From Herminiimonas sp. (lineage in GTDB: Bacteria > Pseudomonadota > Gammaproteobacteria > Burkholderiales > Burkholderiaceae_D): DNA of 53,003 nucleotides. Numbering within the stretch: position 1 is the stretch's first letter; every line of letters starts with the position of its first letter. Location of the stretch: the NCBI GenBank assembly GCA_028292265.1, contig JAQGMR010000002.1:1-53003 (forward strand), read 5' to 3'. Below are positions 26,426-36,862 of this stretch, piece by piece. The notes beneath the pieces were generated by a model. That model had not been told where the DNA came from. It did no database searches and saw only the letters and a program-made list of their open reading frames with translations. The position numbers and the translations under genes are program-made.

Positions 26426-26451
26426 CGCGCCGCCGGCGCTGCGGCGGCGCG
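26426..26451. other. Strong GC hairpin between mreB and mreC
   Basis: A perfect 9-bp inverted repeat, CGCGCCGCC (26426-26434) and GGCGGCGCG (26443-26451), with an 8-base loop, begins 5 bp after the mreB stop. No U tract follows on the transcribed strand, so it is not a classic terminator. It could protect the mreB 3' end or partly attenuate transcription into mreC, mreD and mrdA. Confidence 0.7.
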
Positions 26452-26456
26452 CACGG

Positions 26457-27590
<1,134 letters not shown>

Positions 27591-27612
27591 TCATTAGCCC
27601 CACATTCTACCT

Positions 27613-27618
27613 TATAAT
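27613..27618 (+). promoter_or_regulatory. Candidate -10 box upstream of gatC
   Basis: TATAAT in an AT-rich stretch (CCTTATAATTCC) 142 bp before the gatC ATG, in the 254-bp divergent mreB-gatC region. No good -35 lies at the expected spacing, so the call rests on the -10 alone. Confidence 0.35.
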
Positions 27619-27754
27619 TCCTGTGAGATTAGCCGTCGGCAACTCCAAAAAAGCCCCTGAATTGCTCCGGATTTGCAGGATTCCCACGCTTAATCGACAA
27701 GCTTTTGTCGTCCTGAACACTTACCTTGCCGCGCTTCGCCGCGCCTCTCCCGAC

Positions 27755-28063
27755 ATGTCACTCAACCAAGCCGATGTTGAACGCCTTGCCATTCTTGCCC
27801 AGCTTGACCTCGACCCTGGCCAAACCGCGGCAACGCTCGACAAGCTCAACAGCATTTTCAATCTTGTCGAGGCAATGAAAGCCGTCGATACATCGGGCGT
27901 CGCTCCGCTCAATCATCCGGTTGCAGCCTTCGCCTCGCCGCAGCAGCGCGCATTGCGCCTGCGCGAAGACGCCGTGACAGAACCAAACCGGCGCGAGGAC
28001 TACCAGAAGCCTGCGCCCGCCGTTCAAGACGGCCTCTATCTGGTGCCCAAGGTGATTGAATAA
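27755..28063 (+). CDS. gatC: Asp-tRNA(Asn)/Glu-tRNA(Gln) amidotransferase subunit C
   Basis: 102 residues. Typical Gat[21 protein letters not shown] near the start, [25 protein letters not shown], and the C-terminal [32 protein letters not shown]. The frame is open upstream to 27551, but homology starts at the ATG at 27755. It clamps GatA and GatB together. First gene of gatCAB, 90 bp before gatA. Confidence 0.95.
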   Translation: MSLNQADVERLAILAQLDLDPGQTAATLDKLNSIFNLVEAMKAVDTSGVAPLNHPVAAFASPQQRALRLREDAVTEPNRREDYQKPAPAVQDGLYLVPKVIE

Positions 28064-28153
28064 CGCCTTTAACTGAATAACGCCTGAACCCAGGTCGGGA
28101 ATTCCGGCCCACCACCACCGAAAAAGTCCGGCCCCACCACAAGATCTTCACTC

Positions 28154-29614
28154 ATGCACAACCACACACTACGAGAACTCGCCGACCTGCTTAGTCAGCG
28201 CAAGATCTCCGCGACTGAACTGGCGCAAGGCTATCTCGACCGCATCGGCGAAAGCGATCTCAACGCTTACCTTCATGTGGATGCGGAATTGACGCTAGCG
28301 CAAGCCGCCAATGCGGACCAGCGCATTGCAAGGAACGACACGACACTACTGACTGGCATACCCATCGCGCACAAAGACATCTTCGTCACGCGCGACTGGC
28401 GCTCCACGGCCGGCTCAAAAATGCTCGAAAATTACACGAGCCCGTTTGACGCAACCGTGGTGGAACAGTTCCGTGCGGCAGGTATGGTCACGCTCGGAAA
28501 GTTGAACTGTGATGAATTTGCCATGGGCTCGTCCAATGAGAATTCATTCTTCGGCCCGGTGAAAAATCCGTGGGACAAGCGCGCCATACCAGGCGGCTCC
28601 TCAGGCGGATCGGCGGCCGCGGTTGCTGCCGGACTGGCGCCGGCCGCGACCGCAACCGACACTGGCGGATCGATTCGACAACCTGCTTCACACTGCGGCG
28701 TCACTGGCATCAAGCCAACCTATGGCCGCGTCTCGCGCTTCGGCATGATCGCTTTTGCATCGTCGCTCGACCAGGGCGGGCCGATTGCGCGAACCGCCGA
28801 CGACTGCGCCCTGCTACTTAACGCAATGACCGGTTTCGATCCGCGCGATTCAACCAGCCTCCCGCGTGACCCCGAAGACTTCACCCGCAACCTGGCGGAG
28901 GACCTGACCGGCTTGCGGATTGGACTACCCCGCGAATATTTCGGTCCCGGCCTGGCCTCCGATGTGGAGCAGGCGATCCGCGCCGCATTGAAGGAATATG
29001 AAAAGCTTGGCGCTACCCTGGTCGACATTTCGCTGCCCAAGACCGAGTTGTCGATTCCGGTCTACTACGTTATCGCGCCGGCCGAAGCCTCGTCCAACCT
29101 GAGCCGCTTCGACGGCGTGCGCTACGGCTTTCGCGCGAGCGATTACACCGACCTTTCCGACATGTACCGCAAGACCCGCGCCGAAGGCTTCGGTGACGAG
29201 GTAAAGCGCCGCATCCTGGTCGGCGCCTATGTCCTGTCGCATGGTTACTACGACGCCTACTACCTGCAAGCGCAAAAGATCCGCCGCCTGATTGCGCAGG
29301 ACTTCCAGGATGCTTTCAAACAGTGCGACGTCATCATGGGACCGGTCACACCCACGGTCGCCTGGGATCTTGGCGACAAGGCGGACGATCCGGTCGCCAA
29401 TTATCTGGCCGACATCTTCACGCTTTCCACCAGTCTGGCCGGCTTGCCCGGCATGTCGATTCCCTGTGGCTTCGGCCAGGGCGACAAGAATGGCAAGCGG
29501 CCGGTTGGTCTGCAATTGATCGGAAATTATTTTGAGGAAGCGAAGTTGCTGAACGTGGCGCATCGCTTCCAGATGGTGACGGACTGGCATGCAAGGCGCC
29601 CCGCCGGAGTTTAG
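28154..29614 (+). CDS. gatA: Asp-tRNA(Asn)/Glu-tRNA(Gln) amidotransferase subunit A
   Basis: 486 residues. Amidase-signature family glutaminase that supplies ammonia for tRNA transamidation. The Ser-cisSer-Lys triad is visible: Lys74 ([10 protein letters not shown]), Ser149 in GGSSGGS and nucleophile Ser173 in [10 protein letters not shown]. These lie five residues earlier than in the well-studied S. aureus enzyme. The C-terminal [10 protein letters not shown] and [11 protein letters not shown] are family motifs. gatB follows 76 bp later. Confidence 0.96.
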   Translation: MHNHTLRELADLLSQRKISATELAQGYLDRIGESDLNAYLHVDAELTLAQAANADQRIARNDTTLLTGIPIAHKDIFVTRDWRSTAGSKMLENYTSPFDATVVEQFRAAGMVTLGKLNCDEFAMGSSNENSFFGPVKNPWDKRAIPGGSSGGSAAAVAAGLAPAATATDTGGSIRQPASHCGVTGIKPTYGRVSRFGMIAFASSLDQGGPIARTADDCALLLNAMTGFDPRDSTSLPRDPEDFTRNLAEDLTGLRIGLPREYFGPGLASDVEQAIRAALKEYEKLGATLVDISLPKTELSIPVYYVIAPAEASSNLSRFDGVRYGFRASDYTDLSDMYRKTRAEGFGDEVKRRILVGAYVLSHGYYDAYYLQAQKIRRLIAQDFQDAFKQCDVIMGPVTPTVAWDLGDKADDPVANYLADIFTLSTSLAGLPGMSIPCGFGQGDKNGKRPVGLQLIGNYFEEAKLLNVAHRFQMVTDWHARRPAGV

Positions 29615-29690
29615 ACGCAGGCGTTTGCAGCAAATTTGGATTTAAGCAGATTGAAGCCGGCAGCAAGTCAGTCAAACAAGCGAGGACATC

Positions 29691-31151
29691 ATGCAGTGGG
29701 AAGTCGTAATCGGACTGGAAACACATACCCAATTGACCACCGTGTCGAAAATCTTCAGTGGCGCGGCGACCCGCTTCGGCGCTGAGCCAAACACGCAGGC
29801 TAGCCCGGTCGATCTTGCCCTGCCCGGCGTCCTGCCAGTCATGAACCGCGGCGCCGTAGAGCGTGCGATCCAGTTCGGCCTGGCGATCGGCGCCACAATC
29901 GCGCCGGAATCAATTTTTGCGCGCAAAAACTACTTCTATCCCGACTTGCCGAAGGGTTATCAGATCAGCCAGTATGAAACGCCGGTGGTGCAAGGCGGCA
30001 CGCTGTCCTTTGTTTTCGAGCGGGACGGCAAACCTGAATTGCGAACCGTGCAATTAACGCGCGCCCATCTTGAAGAAGACGCAGGCAAGTCGCTGCATGA
30101 GGATTACCACGGCATGACCGGCATCGACCTCAATCGCGCCGGGACGCCGTTGCTGGAAATTGTGACCGAACCCGACATGCGCAGCGCCGCCGAAGCGGTC
30201 GCCTATGCCCGGGCTTTGCATTCTTTGGTGACCTGGCTGGGCATCTGCGACGGTAACATGCAGGAAGGATCGTTTCGCTGCGACGCCAACGTGTCGGTGC
30301 GACCGCTCGGCCAGAAGGAATATGGCACGCGTTGCGAGATCAAGAACCTCAACTCGTTCCGCTTCATGGAAGACGCCATAAACTATGAGGTGCGGCGACA
30401 GATTGAATTGATCGAGGATGGTGGCACCGTCCGACAGGAGACGCGACTGTACGACCCGGACCGCAAGGAAACCCGTCCAATGCGCAGCAAGGAAGATGCG
30501 CAGGACTATCGCTACTTCCCGGACCCGGACCTGCCGCCGCTTGTCATTTCGCCGGAGTGGATCGAGCGGGTGCGCGCCACCATGCCAGAACTGCCGGGAG
30601 CCATGCGCGAGCGCTTTGCGCGGGACTATGCCTTGACCGAATACGACGCTGCGGTGCTGACTCAATCCAAGCCGACGGCGACCTATTTTGAAGCGCTGGT
30701 TGACGCTGCCGGCGGCGACAATGCCAAGATGGCGGCAAATTGGATGATGGGAGACGTCGCTTCCACCGTAAACCGCGCAGGCGTTGACATCGCCGACGCG
30801 CCGGTCAGGCCAGAGCAACTTGCGCTGCTGTTAAGGCGCATCGGTGACGGCACCATTTCCAACAAGATTGCGAAAGAAGTATTCGGCGCCATGTGGGAAG
30901 CGGCCTCGCCTTCGGTTTCGCTTGCGGACGAGATCATCGAGTCGAAGGGGCTAAAGCAAATTTCCGATAGCGGCGCTCTGGAAAAGATCGTGGACGAGGT
31001 GCTGGCGGCGAATGCCAAATCGGTCGAGGAGTTCCGGGCTGGCAAGGAGAAGGCCTTTAACGCCTTGATTGGGCAGGCGATGAAGGCAAGCCGGGGCAAG
31101 GCCAATCCGGCGCAGCTTACTGATTTGCTGAAGCAGAAACTGGCGCAGTGA
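29691..31151 (+). CDS. gatB: Asp-tRNA(Asn)/Glu-tRNA(Gln) amidotransferase subunit B
   Basis: 486 residues. Activates the misacylated tRNA and transfers ammonia to it. Motifs: [14 protein letters not shown] at the N-terminus, [32 protein letters not shown], and the YqeY-like C-terminal tail domain ([12 protein letters not shown]). With gatC and gatA it implies that Asn-tRNA and/or Gln-tRNA is made indirectly in this organism. It is convergent with pyrE, 21 bp away. Confidence 0.97.
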   Translation: MQWEVVIGLETHTQLTTVSKIFSGAATRFGAEPNTQASPVDLALPGVLPVMNRGAVERAIQFGLAIGATIAPESIFARKNYFYPDLPKGYQISQYETPVVQGGTLSFVFERDGKPELRTVQLTRAHLEEDAGKSLHEDYHGMTGIDLNRAGTPLLEIVTEPDMRSAAEAVAYARALHSLVTWLGICDGNMQEGSFRCDANVSVRPLGQKEYGTRCEIKNLNSFRFMEDAINYEVRRQIELIEDGGTVRQETRLYDPDRKETRPMRSKEDAQDYRYFPDPDLPPLVISPEWIERVRATMPELPGAMRERFARDYALTEYDAAVLTQSKPTATYFEALVDAAGGDNAKMAANWMMGDVASTVNRAGVDIADAPVRPEQLALLLRRIGDGTISNKIAKEVFGAMWEAASPSVSLADEIIESKGLKQISDSGALEKIVDEVLAANAKSVEEFRAGKEKAFNALIGQAMKASRGKANPAQLTDLLKQKLAQ

Positions 31152-31172
31152 CAAGGCCTGGAACCGACTTGC

Positions 31173-31841
31173 TCAGCCTTCCACGCCGTACCGTAGCCTG
31201 TACGCCGCCACCGCATCCTTGTGGTGTGCCAGTTCGCTGTCGGCCGCAGCGCTAGAAATGTAGTCCAGCAGGTCAGCGAGTGTACCAATTGAAATGACAG
31301 GAATGCCGTACGACTGTGTCACTTCCTGCACCGCCGACAGGGTGGACATTTCGCCTTCCTTGCCGGAGCGCTCCATGCGGTCCAGCGCAATCATGACTGC
31401 GCACGGCGTTGCGCCTGCCGCCCTGATCATGTTCACCGATTCGCGCACCGAGGTTCCCGCCGAAATGACATCGTCGATGATCACGACGCGCCCTGAAAGT
31501 TTGGCGCCGACGATGGTGCCGCCTTCGCCATGGTCCTTGGCTTCCTTCCTGTTGAACGCGAACGGCACATTGCGCCCTTTGGCGGCAAGTGCGACGGCGG
31601 TCGCCGATGCCAGTGTGATCCCCTTGTAGGCCGGGCCGAAAAGCATGTCGAACTCGACGCCGGAGTCCAGCAAGGTCTGCGCATAGAAATCTGCGAGCTT
31701 GCCGAGCGTTGCGCCATCATTGAAAGATCCGGCGTTAAAGAAATAGGGGGAATTGCGGCCGGCCTTGGTGACGAAGTCGCCGAAGCGCAGCACGCCGGTC
31801 TCGACGGAAAAGGCAATGAATTGCTGGCGCAGTGTGCTCAA
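31173..31841 (-). CDS. pyrE: Orotate phosphoribosyltransferase
   Basis: 222 residues from a TTG start at 31841. Converts orotate plus PRPP to orotidine 5'-phosphate. The PRPP motif is VVIIDDVISAGTS; GRNSPYFFNAGSF and YKGITLASATAVAL are also typical. Reading from TTG 31841 places RQQF at residues 5-8, exactly as in E. coli PyrE, while a second TTG at 31883 would add 14 residues. No ATG or clear ribosome binding site supports either, so the start is uncertain. It is divergent from xth, 156 bp away. Confidence 0.93.
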   Translation of the reverse strand: MSTLRQQFIAFSVETGVLRFGDFVTKAGRNSPYFFNAGSFNDGATLGKLADFYAQTLLDSGVEFDMLFGPAYKGITLASATAVALAAKGRNVPFAFNRKEAKDHGEGGTIVGAKLSGRVVIIDDVISAGTSVRESVNMIRAAGATPCAVMIALDRMERSGKEGEMSTLSAVQEVTQSYGIPVISIGTLADLLDYISSAAADSELAHHKDAVAAYRLRYGVEG

Positions 31842-31997
31842 GATTGGTCCATGGGTGAGGAGAAGTGCGAATGAGGGAGGCAAACGTTATTCTAATTCAT
31901 GCGTAGCGCCAGATCGCAACCTGGTGCTGCCAAGGTCGCCGCGCGGCCCGTCTTCCGATAGGTTATTCTTTATCCCCGATTTCGCCTGGCCCCTGAC

Positions 31998-32771
31998 ATG
32001 AAGATAATTTCAGCAAACCTCAACGGCATCCGCTCCGCTGCAAAAAAAGGCTTCTTCGAATGGATGGCCCTGCAGCATGCCGACATGGTTTGCGTGCAAG
32101 AGTTGCGAGCCCATGCGAGCGACATGACGGACGATTTTCTCGCGCCGCATGGCTATCTCGGCTATTTCCACCACGCTGCAAAAAAGGGCTATTCCGGCGC
32201 CGGGCTCTATTGCCGTGAACGGCCGCGCGACATCCAGATCGGCTTCGGCAATCCGGAATTCGATGCCGAGGGCCGCTACATCCAGTGCGACTTTGGCAAG
32301 CTGTCGGTCATTTCCGTGTATTGCCCGTCCGGCTCTTCGAGCGACGAACGGCAGCAAGCCAAGTTCCGTTTCATGGAGGTTTTTCTGCCGCATCTGAAGC
32401 AGTTGATTTCTGCCGGACGGGAAGTCGTGATCTGTGGCGACTGGAACATCGCGCACAAGGAAATCGATCTGAAAAACTGGAAGAGCAACCAGAAAAACTC
32501 CGGCTTCCTGCCGGAAGAACGGGCCTGGCTGTCGCGCATCTTCGACGAGCTTGGCATGGTGGACGTGTTCCGCAAGGTGGACCAGCGTGCGGAGCAGTAC
32601 ACATGGTGGAGCAATCGGGGGCAAGCCTGGGCCAAGAACGTTGGGTGGCGCATTGACTATCATATTGCGACGCCCGGAATTGCGCAGAGCGCGCATGCGG
32701 TGGACATCTACAAGGACCAGCGCTTCAGCGACCATGCGCCATTAACGATCGAATACGACTGGAAGCTGTGA
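31998..32771 (+). CDS. xth: Exodeoxyribonuclease III
   Basis: 257 residues. An EEP-superfamily AP endonuclease/3'-5' exonuclease for base excision repair. Active-site elements: ISANLNGIRSA at the N-terminus, CVQELRA (metal-binding Glu), GDWNIAHKEIDLKNWKSN (Asp/Asn pair), and the C-terminal WRIDYHIATP and FSDHAPLTIEYDW (catalytic His). Complete at the family length. The GNAT gene follows 10 bp later. Confidence 0.94.
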   Translation: MKIISANLNGIRSAAKKGFFEWMALQHADMVCVQELRAHASDMTDDFLAPHGYLGYFHHAAKKGYSGAGLYCRERPRDIQIGFGNPEFDAEGRYIQCDFGKLSVISVYCPSGSSSDERQQAKFRFMEVFLPHLKQLISAGREVVICGDWNIAHKEIDLKNWKSNQKNSGFLPEERAWLSRIFDELGMVDVFRKVDQRAEQYTWWSNRGQAWAKNVGWRIDYHIATPGIAQSAHAVDIYKDQRFSDHAPLTIEYDWKL

Positions 32772-32781
32772 AAGGCCAACC

Positions 32782-33270
32782 ATGACCATGATCCGACCTG
32801 TGCGCACCAGCGACGCCGCAGCGCTGTGCGAACTCTACAATTATTACGTTGCCAATACCGTTATCACCTTTGAGACCGAAGCGGTTGCAGATGCGGACAT
32901 GGCAAACCGCATCGGCGAAATTACGGCGAACTATCCGTGGCTTGTGGCGGAGGACAAGAACGGCGTGATTGGCTATGCGTATGCCACCCGTTGGCGGAAC
33001 AGGGCCGCCTATGACAAGACCGTTGAAACAACGATTTACCTGCGCCACGGCGCTGCCCGCTCCGGCATTGGCATGCCACTTTATGAAGCGTTGATCGACG
33101 CGCTACGAGAGCGCGGCTTCCACGCCCTCGTGGGCTGCATCACGGTGCCGAATCCGCCGAGCATTGCCTTCCACGAAAAATGCGGCTTCGTGAAAGTGGC
33201 GCATTTCCCGCAGGTGGGGAACAAGTTCGGCAAGTGGGTGGATGTCGGCTTCTGGCAGTTAACGCTGTAG
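32782..33270 (+). CDS. GNAT N-acetyltransferase (PAT/Bar-like)
   Basis: 162 residues. GNAT fold: IRPVRTSDAAALCELYNYYV, TFETEAV, the GYAYATRWRNRAAYDKTVETTIYL strands, an acetyl-CoA loop RSGIGMPLYEALIDAL, and the C-terminal IAFHEKCGFVKVAHFPQVGNKFGKWVD. This layout is that of phosphinothricin acetyltransferase-like enzymes, which in most genomes acetylate methionine sulfoximine or related amines. The substrate here is not known. It is probably co-transcribed with xth. Confidence 0.85.
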   Translation: MTMIRPVRTSDAAALCELYNYYVANTVITFETEAVADADMANRIGEITANYPWLVAEDKNGVIGYAYATRWRNRAAYDKTVETTIYLRHGAARSGIGMPLYEALIDALRERGFHALVGCITVPNPPSIAFHEKCGFVKVAHFPQVGNKFGKWVDVGFWQLTL

Positions 33271-33314
33271 CGGGCCGGCGGCGGTTGGCGCATCAGTCGA
33301 TGCGTGAGTCCCCG

Positions 33315-34670
33315 TTACTTCGCGCTTGCTGCCTTCGCAATCTTCTCGACTCCGGCAAGCTCGCTGGCTGGCATCGAGGCCCCGGCGGGCGCAGCTTCTT
33401 CAGGCAAGGCCGCATCCTTGTCGTCCCTGAAATCACCATTCCACGGTGCGACCTTGGGCAGCATCAGCATGCCGGGCAGGGCAAGCAGGAAGCACAACAG
33501 GAAAAACAGCACCCATCCGGTTTCGGCGACGATATAGCCGACGGAGGAGTTGACGAAGGTACGGGGCACCGCCGCCAGGCTGGTGAAGAGCGCGTACTGG
33601 GTCGCCGTGTAGCGCGGGTCGGTCGTGCGGGCAATGTAGGAGACGAAAGCAGCCGTGCCCAGGCCTACGCCGAATGCCTCGAACCCGATCACCATCGCGA
33701 GTATTGGGGTGTTGGCGCCGACATGGGCCAACCAGGCGAAACCAAGTATGGAAACCGCCTGCACCACGCCGAAGATCCACAGGCCGCGATTGATTCCCCA
33801 CTGAACCATCCAGATGCCGCCGAGAATGCCGCCGGCAATGCTGGCCCAGAAGCCGGTGGTCTTGGCCACCGCGCCGATCTGGGTCATTGAGAATCCGAGG
33901 TCAATATAAAACTTCGTGGCCAGCGCGGTCGCCATGCTGTCACCGAGCTTGTACAAGAAAATGAAGGCGAGGATCCAGAGCGCGTTGGCCCATCCGGAGC
34001 GGGTAATGAATTCGCGAAACGGCAACACCACCGCTTCGCGCACATTCTTGGGCGGTGCGCCATACACCTTTGGCTCATCGATGATGAAAGTACAAACAAG
34101 GCCGGGCAGCATGAACCCCGCCGTGATCCAGAACACCTGCTGCCACGGCATGAGGTCGGCAAGAATGAGCGACAGCGCGCCCGGCACCATGCCGGCCACC
34201 TTGTAGGCGTTGACGTGAATCGCGGCGCCGAGGCCCTGCTCGTTGTCAGGCAGGATTTCCCTGCGATAGGCGTCGATCACGATGTCCTGGCTGGCCGACA
34301 GGAAGGCCACCACCGAAGCGAGGGCAGCGATAGCCGTGACGTTGGCCTGAGGGTCGAGCATGCCCATGAGGCCGATGCCGACGAACAGCAAGCCCTGGGT
34401 CAGCGCCATCCAGCCGCGCCGTCGCCCCATCGGACCAAAGCTGAACCGGTCCATCAGCGGAGACCAGAGAAATTTCCACGTGTAGGGAAACATCACCAGC
34501 GCGAACAAGCCCAGCGCCTTGACGTTCAGGCCAGACTTGGCAAGCCACGCCTGGACCAGACTCAACAGAATGAAAAGGGGCAGTCCCGAACTGAAACCGA
34601 GGAAGACGCAGATCAGCATCCGTCGGTTCAGGTAGCTGTGCCAGGAAGGCGGTGTGGCGGTGATGCTCAT
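33315..34670 (-). CDS. ampG: AmpG-like muropeptide MFS transporter
   Basis: 451 residues with about 12 membrane helices. AmpG hallmarks: SGLPLFILLSLVQAWLAKSG, WKFLWSPLMDRFSFGPMGRRRGWMALTQ (split across about 70-97), and FLSASQDIVIDAYRREIL. AmpG imports anhydro-muropeptides released from the wall for recycling. The C-terminal 30 residues are a hydrophilic Ala/Glu-rich tail. It follows metW by 13 bp, and ends 44 bp from the convergent GNAT gene. The link to metW is positional only. Confidence 0.87.
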   Translation of the reverse strand: MSITATPPSWHSYLNRRMLICVFLGFSSGLPLFILLSLVQAWLAKSGLNVKALGLFALVMFPYTWKFLWSPLMDRFSFGPMGRRRGWMALTQGLLFVGIGLMGMLDPQANVTAIAALASVVAFLSASQDIVIDAYRREILPDNEQGLGAAIHVNAYKVAGMVPGALSLILADLMPWQQVFWITAGFMLPGLVCTFIIDEPKVYGAPPKNVREAVVLPFREFITRSGWANALWILAFIFLYKLGDSMATALATKFYIDLGFSMTQIGAVAKTTGFWASIAGGILGGIWMVQWGINRGLWIFGVVQAVSILGFAWLAHVGANTPILAMVIGFEAFGVGLGTAAFVSYIARTTDPRYTATQYALFTSLAAVPRTFVNSSVGYIVAETGWVLFFLLCFLLALPGMLMLPKVAPWNGDFRDDKDAALPEEAAPAGASMPASELAGVEKIAKAASAK

Positions 34671-34683
34671 GGATGGGCCTGAC

Positions 34684-35289
34684 TTATTTTTTCTTCAACC
34701 GGAATACGGCGAGACTGCCACGCCAATTGGGAAGAAAGCTTACCGGCTCCCCCTTCTCGTCAAGCGCTACACATTCGAGCACTTCGAGCCCGACCTCGTT
34801 GGCGAGTTCCTCGAAATCCTTGATGGTGGCGCAGCGCAGGTTGGGCGTGTCATACCATTCATACGGCAGGCTTTTCGATACCGGCATGCGGCCGCGCAGC
34901 AGCGCCAGGCGGTGCGGCCAGTAGGCGAAGTTGGGAAAGGAGACGATCGCTTCGCCGCCAACCCGTGCTATATCGCGCAGAATACCTTCGACGTTCTTCA
35001 TCATCTGCAGCGCTGACAGACACAGGACGGTGTCGAAGGCATTGTCGGCGAAGATGGCGAGACCGCCTTCCAGGTCTTGCTGGATCACGGACACGTCGCG
35101 CGCGACGCAGATCGGTATTTCCTTGTCATCGATTTCTACGCCATAGCCAGTACAACGCTTGTCGGACTGCAGGTATTCGAGCATGACGCCTTCGCCGCAG
35201 CCAAGGTCGAGCACGTGCGATCCGGGTGCAACCCAGTGCGCGATGAAAGCCAAGTCGGCGCGCAGCAGCGAGAGCTCGCGGAAATTCAT
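34684..35289 (-). CDS. metW: MetW, methionine biosynthesis protein
   Basis: 201 residues. SAM-dependent methyltransferase fold with motif [16 protein letters not shown] (near 26-40) and [28 protein letters not shown], a MetW signature. MetW works with MetX in methionine synthesis, probably by activating the acyltransferase; its enzymatic role is not settled. Its ATG overlaps the metX stop by four bases (ATGA), so production of the two is coupled. Confidence 0.94.
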   Translation of the reverse strand: MNFRELSLLRADLAFIAHWVAPGSHVLDLGCGEGVMLEYLQSDKRCTGYGVEIDDKEIPICVARDVSVIQQDLEGGLAIFADNAFDTVLCLSALQMMKNVEGILRDIARVGGEAIVSFPNFAYWPHRLALLRGRMPVSKSLPYEWYDTPNLRCATIKDFEELANEVGLEVLECVALDEKGEPVSFLPNWRGSLAVFRLKKK

Positions 35290-36461
35290 GCGGTCTCCGA
35301 TGTCATGGCGCGCGCCGCAGCAGCGTTCAGCGCCAGGTCGCGCCGGACCTTGTGATAGTAGCTTCGCACCACGTTCATGTAGCGTTCGTCATCCAGCAGG
35401 AAGGCGTCGTGGCCATGCGGCGCATCGATTTCGGCGTAGGTGACGCGCCGTCGATTGTTGACTAGCGCAGTCACCATTTCCCGGCTCCGCTCGGGTGCAA
35501 AGCGCCAATCTGTTGAAAACGACACCAGCAAAAAATCCGCCTTTGTACCGGCAAGCGCGCGCGTCAGGTCGCCGCCGTATTCGCGCGCCGGATCGAAGTA
35601 ATCGAGTGCCTTGGTGATCAGCAGATAAGTATTGGCGTCGAAATATTCAGAGAACTTGTCGCCCTGATAGCGCAGGTACGATTCGATCTCGAAGTCGATG
35701 CCATAGCCGAACTGGTAGGCGCCGGAACGCAGCTCCCTGCCGAATTTTTCCGCCATGTCGTCGTCGGACAAATAGGTGATGTGACCGACCATGCGGGCCA
35801 CCCGAAGTCCATTGCGCGGCACGACGCCATGGGCGTAATAATCGCCGCTGTGATAGTCCGGATCGGTCAGGATCGCCTGACGGGCCACGTCGTTGAAGGC
35901 AATGTTTTGGGCCGAGAGCCGTGGTGTCGAAGCAACCACGATGCAGTGCCGGATGCGTTCCGGATAGAGCATGCTCCACGCCATGGCCTGCATGCCGCCA
36001 AGCGAGCCACCCATGACGGCCGCCAGCTGCTCTATTCCGAGTGCATCCGCCAACCGCGCTTGTGCATGCACCCAGTCGTCCACGGTCACTACGGGGAACG
36101 ATGCGCCGTAGGGCTTTCCAGTGGCAGGATTATTGTGCATCGGGCCAGTTGAGCCGAAGCAGGAACCGAGGTTATTGACGCCAATGACGAAGAAGTGATC
36201 TGTGTCGAGCGGCTTGCCGGGCCCGACCATGTTGTCCCACCAGCCGGTGGTCTTGCGGCCCTCGGCATCGATATGGATGCCGGCAACATGGTGCGAGGCA
36301 TTCAGTGCATGACACACCAACACCGCGTTGGAGTGGTCTGCATTGAGCGTGCCGTAGGTTTCATAGACCAGCGTGTAGTCGGCAATCGACGCGCCGCTTT
36401 GCAGAGCAAGGGGCGAAGCAAAATGCATGGCCTTCGGCGTAACGATTCCAAGCGTGCTCAT
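35286..36461 (-). CDS. metX: Homoserine O-acyltransferase MetX
   Basis: 391 residues. Alpha/beta-hydrolase acyltransferase that makes O-acylhomoserine for methionine synthesis. Nucleophile Ser153 in [11 protein letters not shown]; Asp in FSTDWRF; catalytic His351 in PHGHDAF. Proteobacterial MetX enzymes may use acetyl-CoA or succinyl-CoA, and the sequence by eye does not decide; in this group succinyl use (MetXS) is common. A GAGGA ribosome binding site lies 4 bases before the ATG. It is the first gene of metX-metW. Confidence 0.94.
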   Translation of the reverse strand: MSTLGIVTPKAMHFASPLALQSGASIADYTLVYETYGTLNADHSNAVLVCHALNASHHVAGIHIDAEGRKTTGWWDNMVGPGKPLDTDHFFVIGVNNLGSCFGSTGPMHNNPATGKPYGASFPVVTVDDWVHAQARLADALGIEQLAAVMGGSLGGMQAMAWSMLYPERIRHCIVVASTPRLSAQNIAFNDVARQAILTDPDYHSGDYYAHGVVPRNGLRVARMVGHITYLSDDDMAEKFGRELRSGAYQFGYGIDFEIESYLRYQGDKFSEYFDANTYLLITKALDYFDPAREYGGDLTRALAGTKADFLLVSFSTDWRFAPERSREMVTALVNNRRRVTYAEIDAPHGHDAFLLDDERYMNVVRSYYHKVRRDLALNAAAARAMTSETA

Positions 36462-36862
36462 TTGTCCTCTGGTTCCCTGGCGCGCCTGCCTTTGGGTGCG
36501 CCGTGCGGTGTTGCGTCGTTGCGCATGTTTGCCGTCTTGCGATTCAATAATGAAAAAGGCCGAAAGCGAGTCGCGGATCGGGCATGGGGGCCTGCGGATT
36601 GGGTTAATCGGCGCGAGAGCGTGCCTCGCGCGGAAGCAGCGCCGAGTCAGGGCAAGGTCACGGCAAGGTCGGGGTTTGTTATCAACCTCGCTTTAGCCGC
36701 ATTTGTCCGGACCGCGTTGCCTGTCCTCGCGCCCGCAAGCTGAAGCAACAAGCCACGCGCGTTGCCGCACTAGCCTTGCTGCCGGTCAAATCGGCGCCTC
36801 TTTCGAGAATAACGAACTAGCGGGCTTGCGTCAAACCGCGTCAGGCACTGCGGTCGCTAAAA
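36462..36862. other. 401-bp gene-free region between metX and ptsI
   Basis: No frame encodes a recognisable protein. The region should hold the metX promoter (reading minus) and the end of the PTS transcript. I see an imperfect 8-base inverted repeat (36479-36486 with 36495-36502) in the metX leader and a small tandem GGCAAGGTC pair near 36654. There is no AT-rich terminator after ptsI and no riboswitch that I can recognise. Confidence 0.5.

Noticed and set aside
36462..36700. SAM-responsive riboswitch in the metX leader
   Set aside because: I could not fold the leader into any known SAM or SAH riboswitch core; only a short imperfect hairpin is visible.
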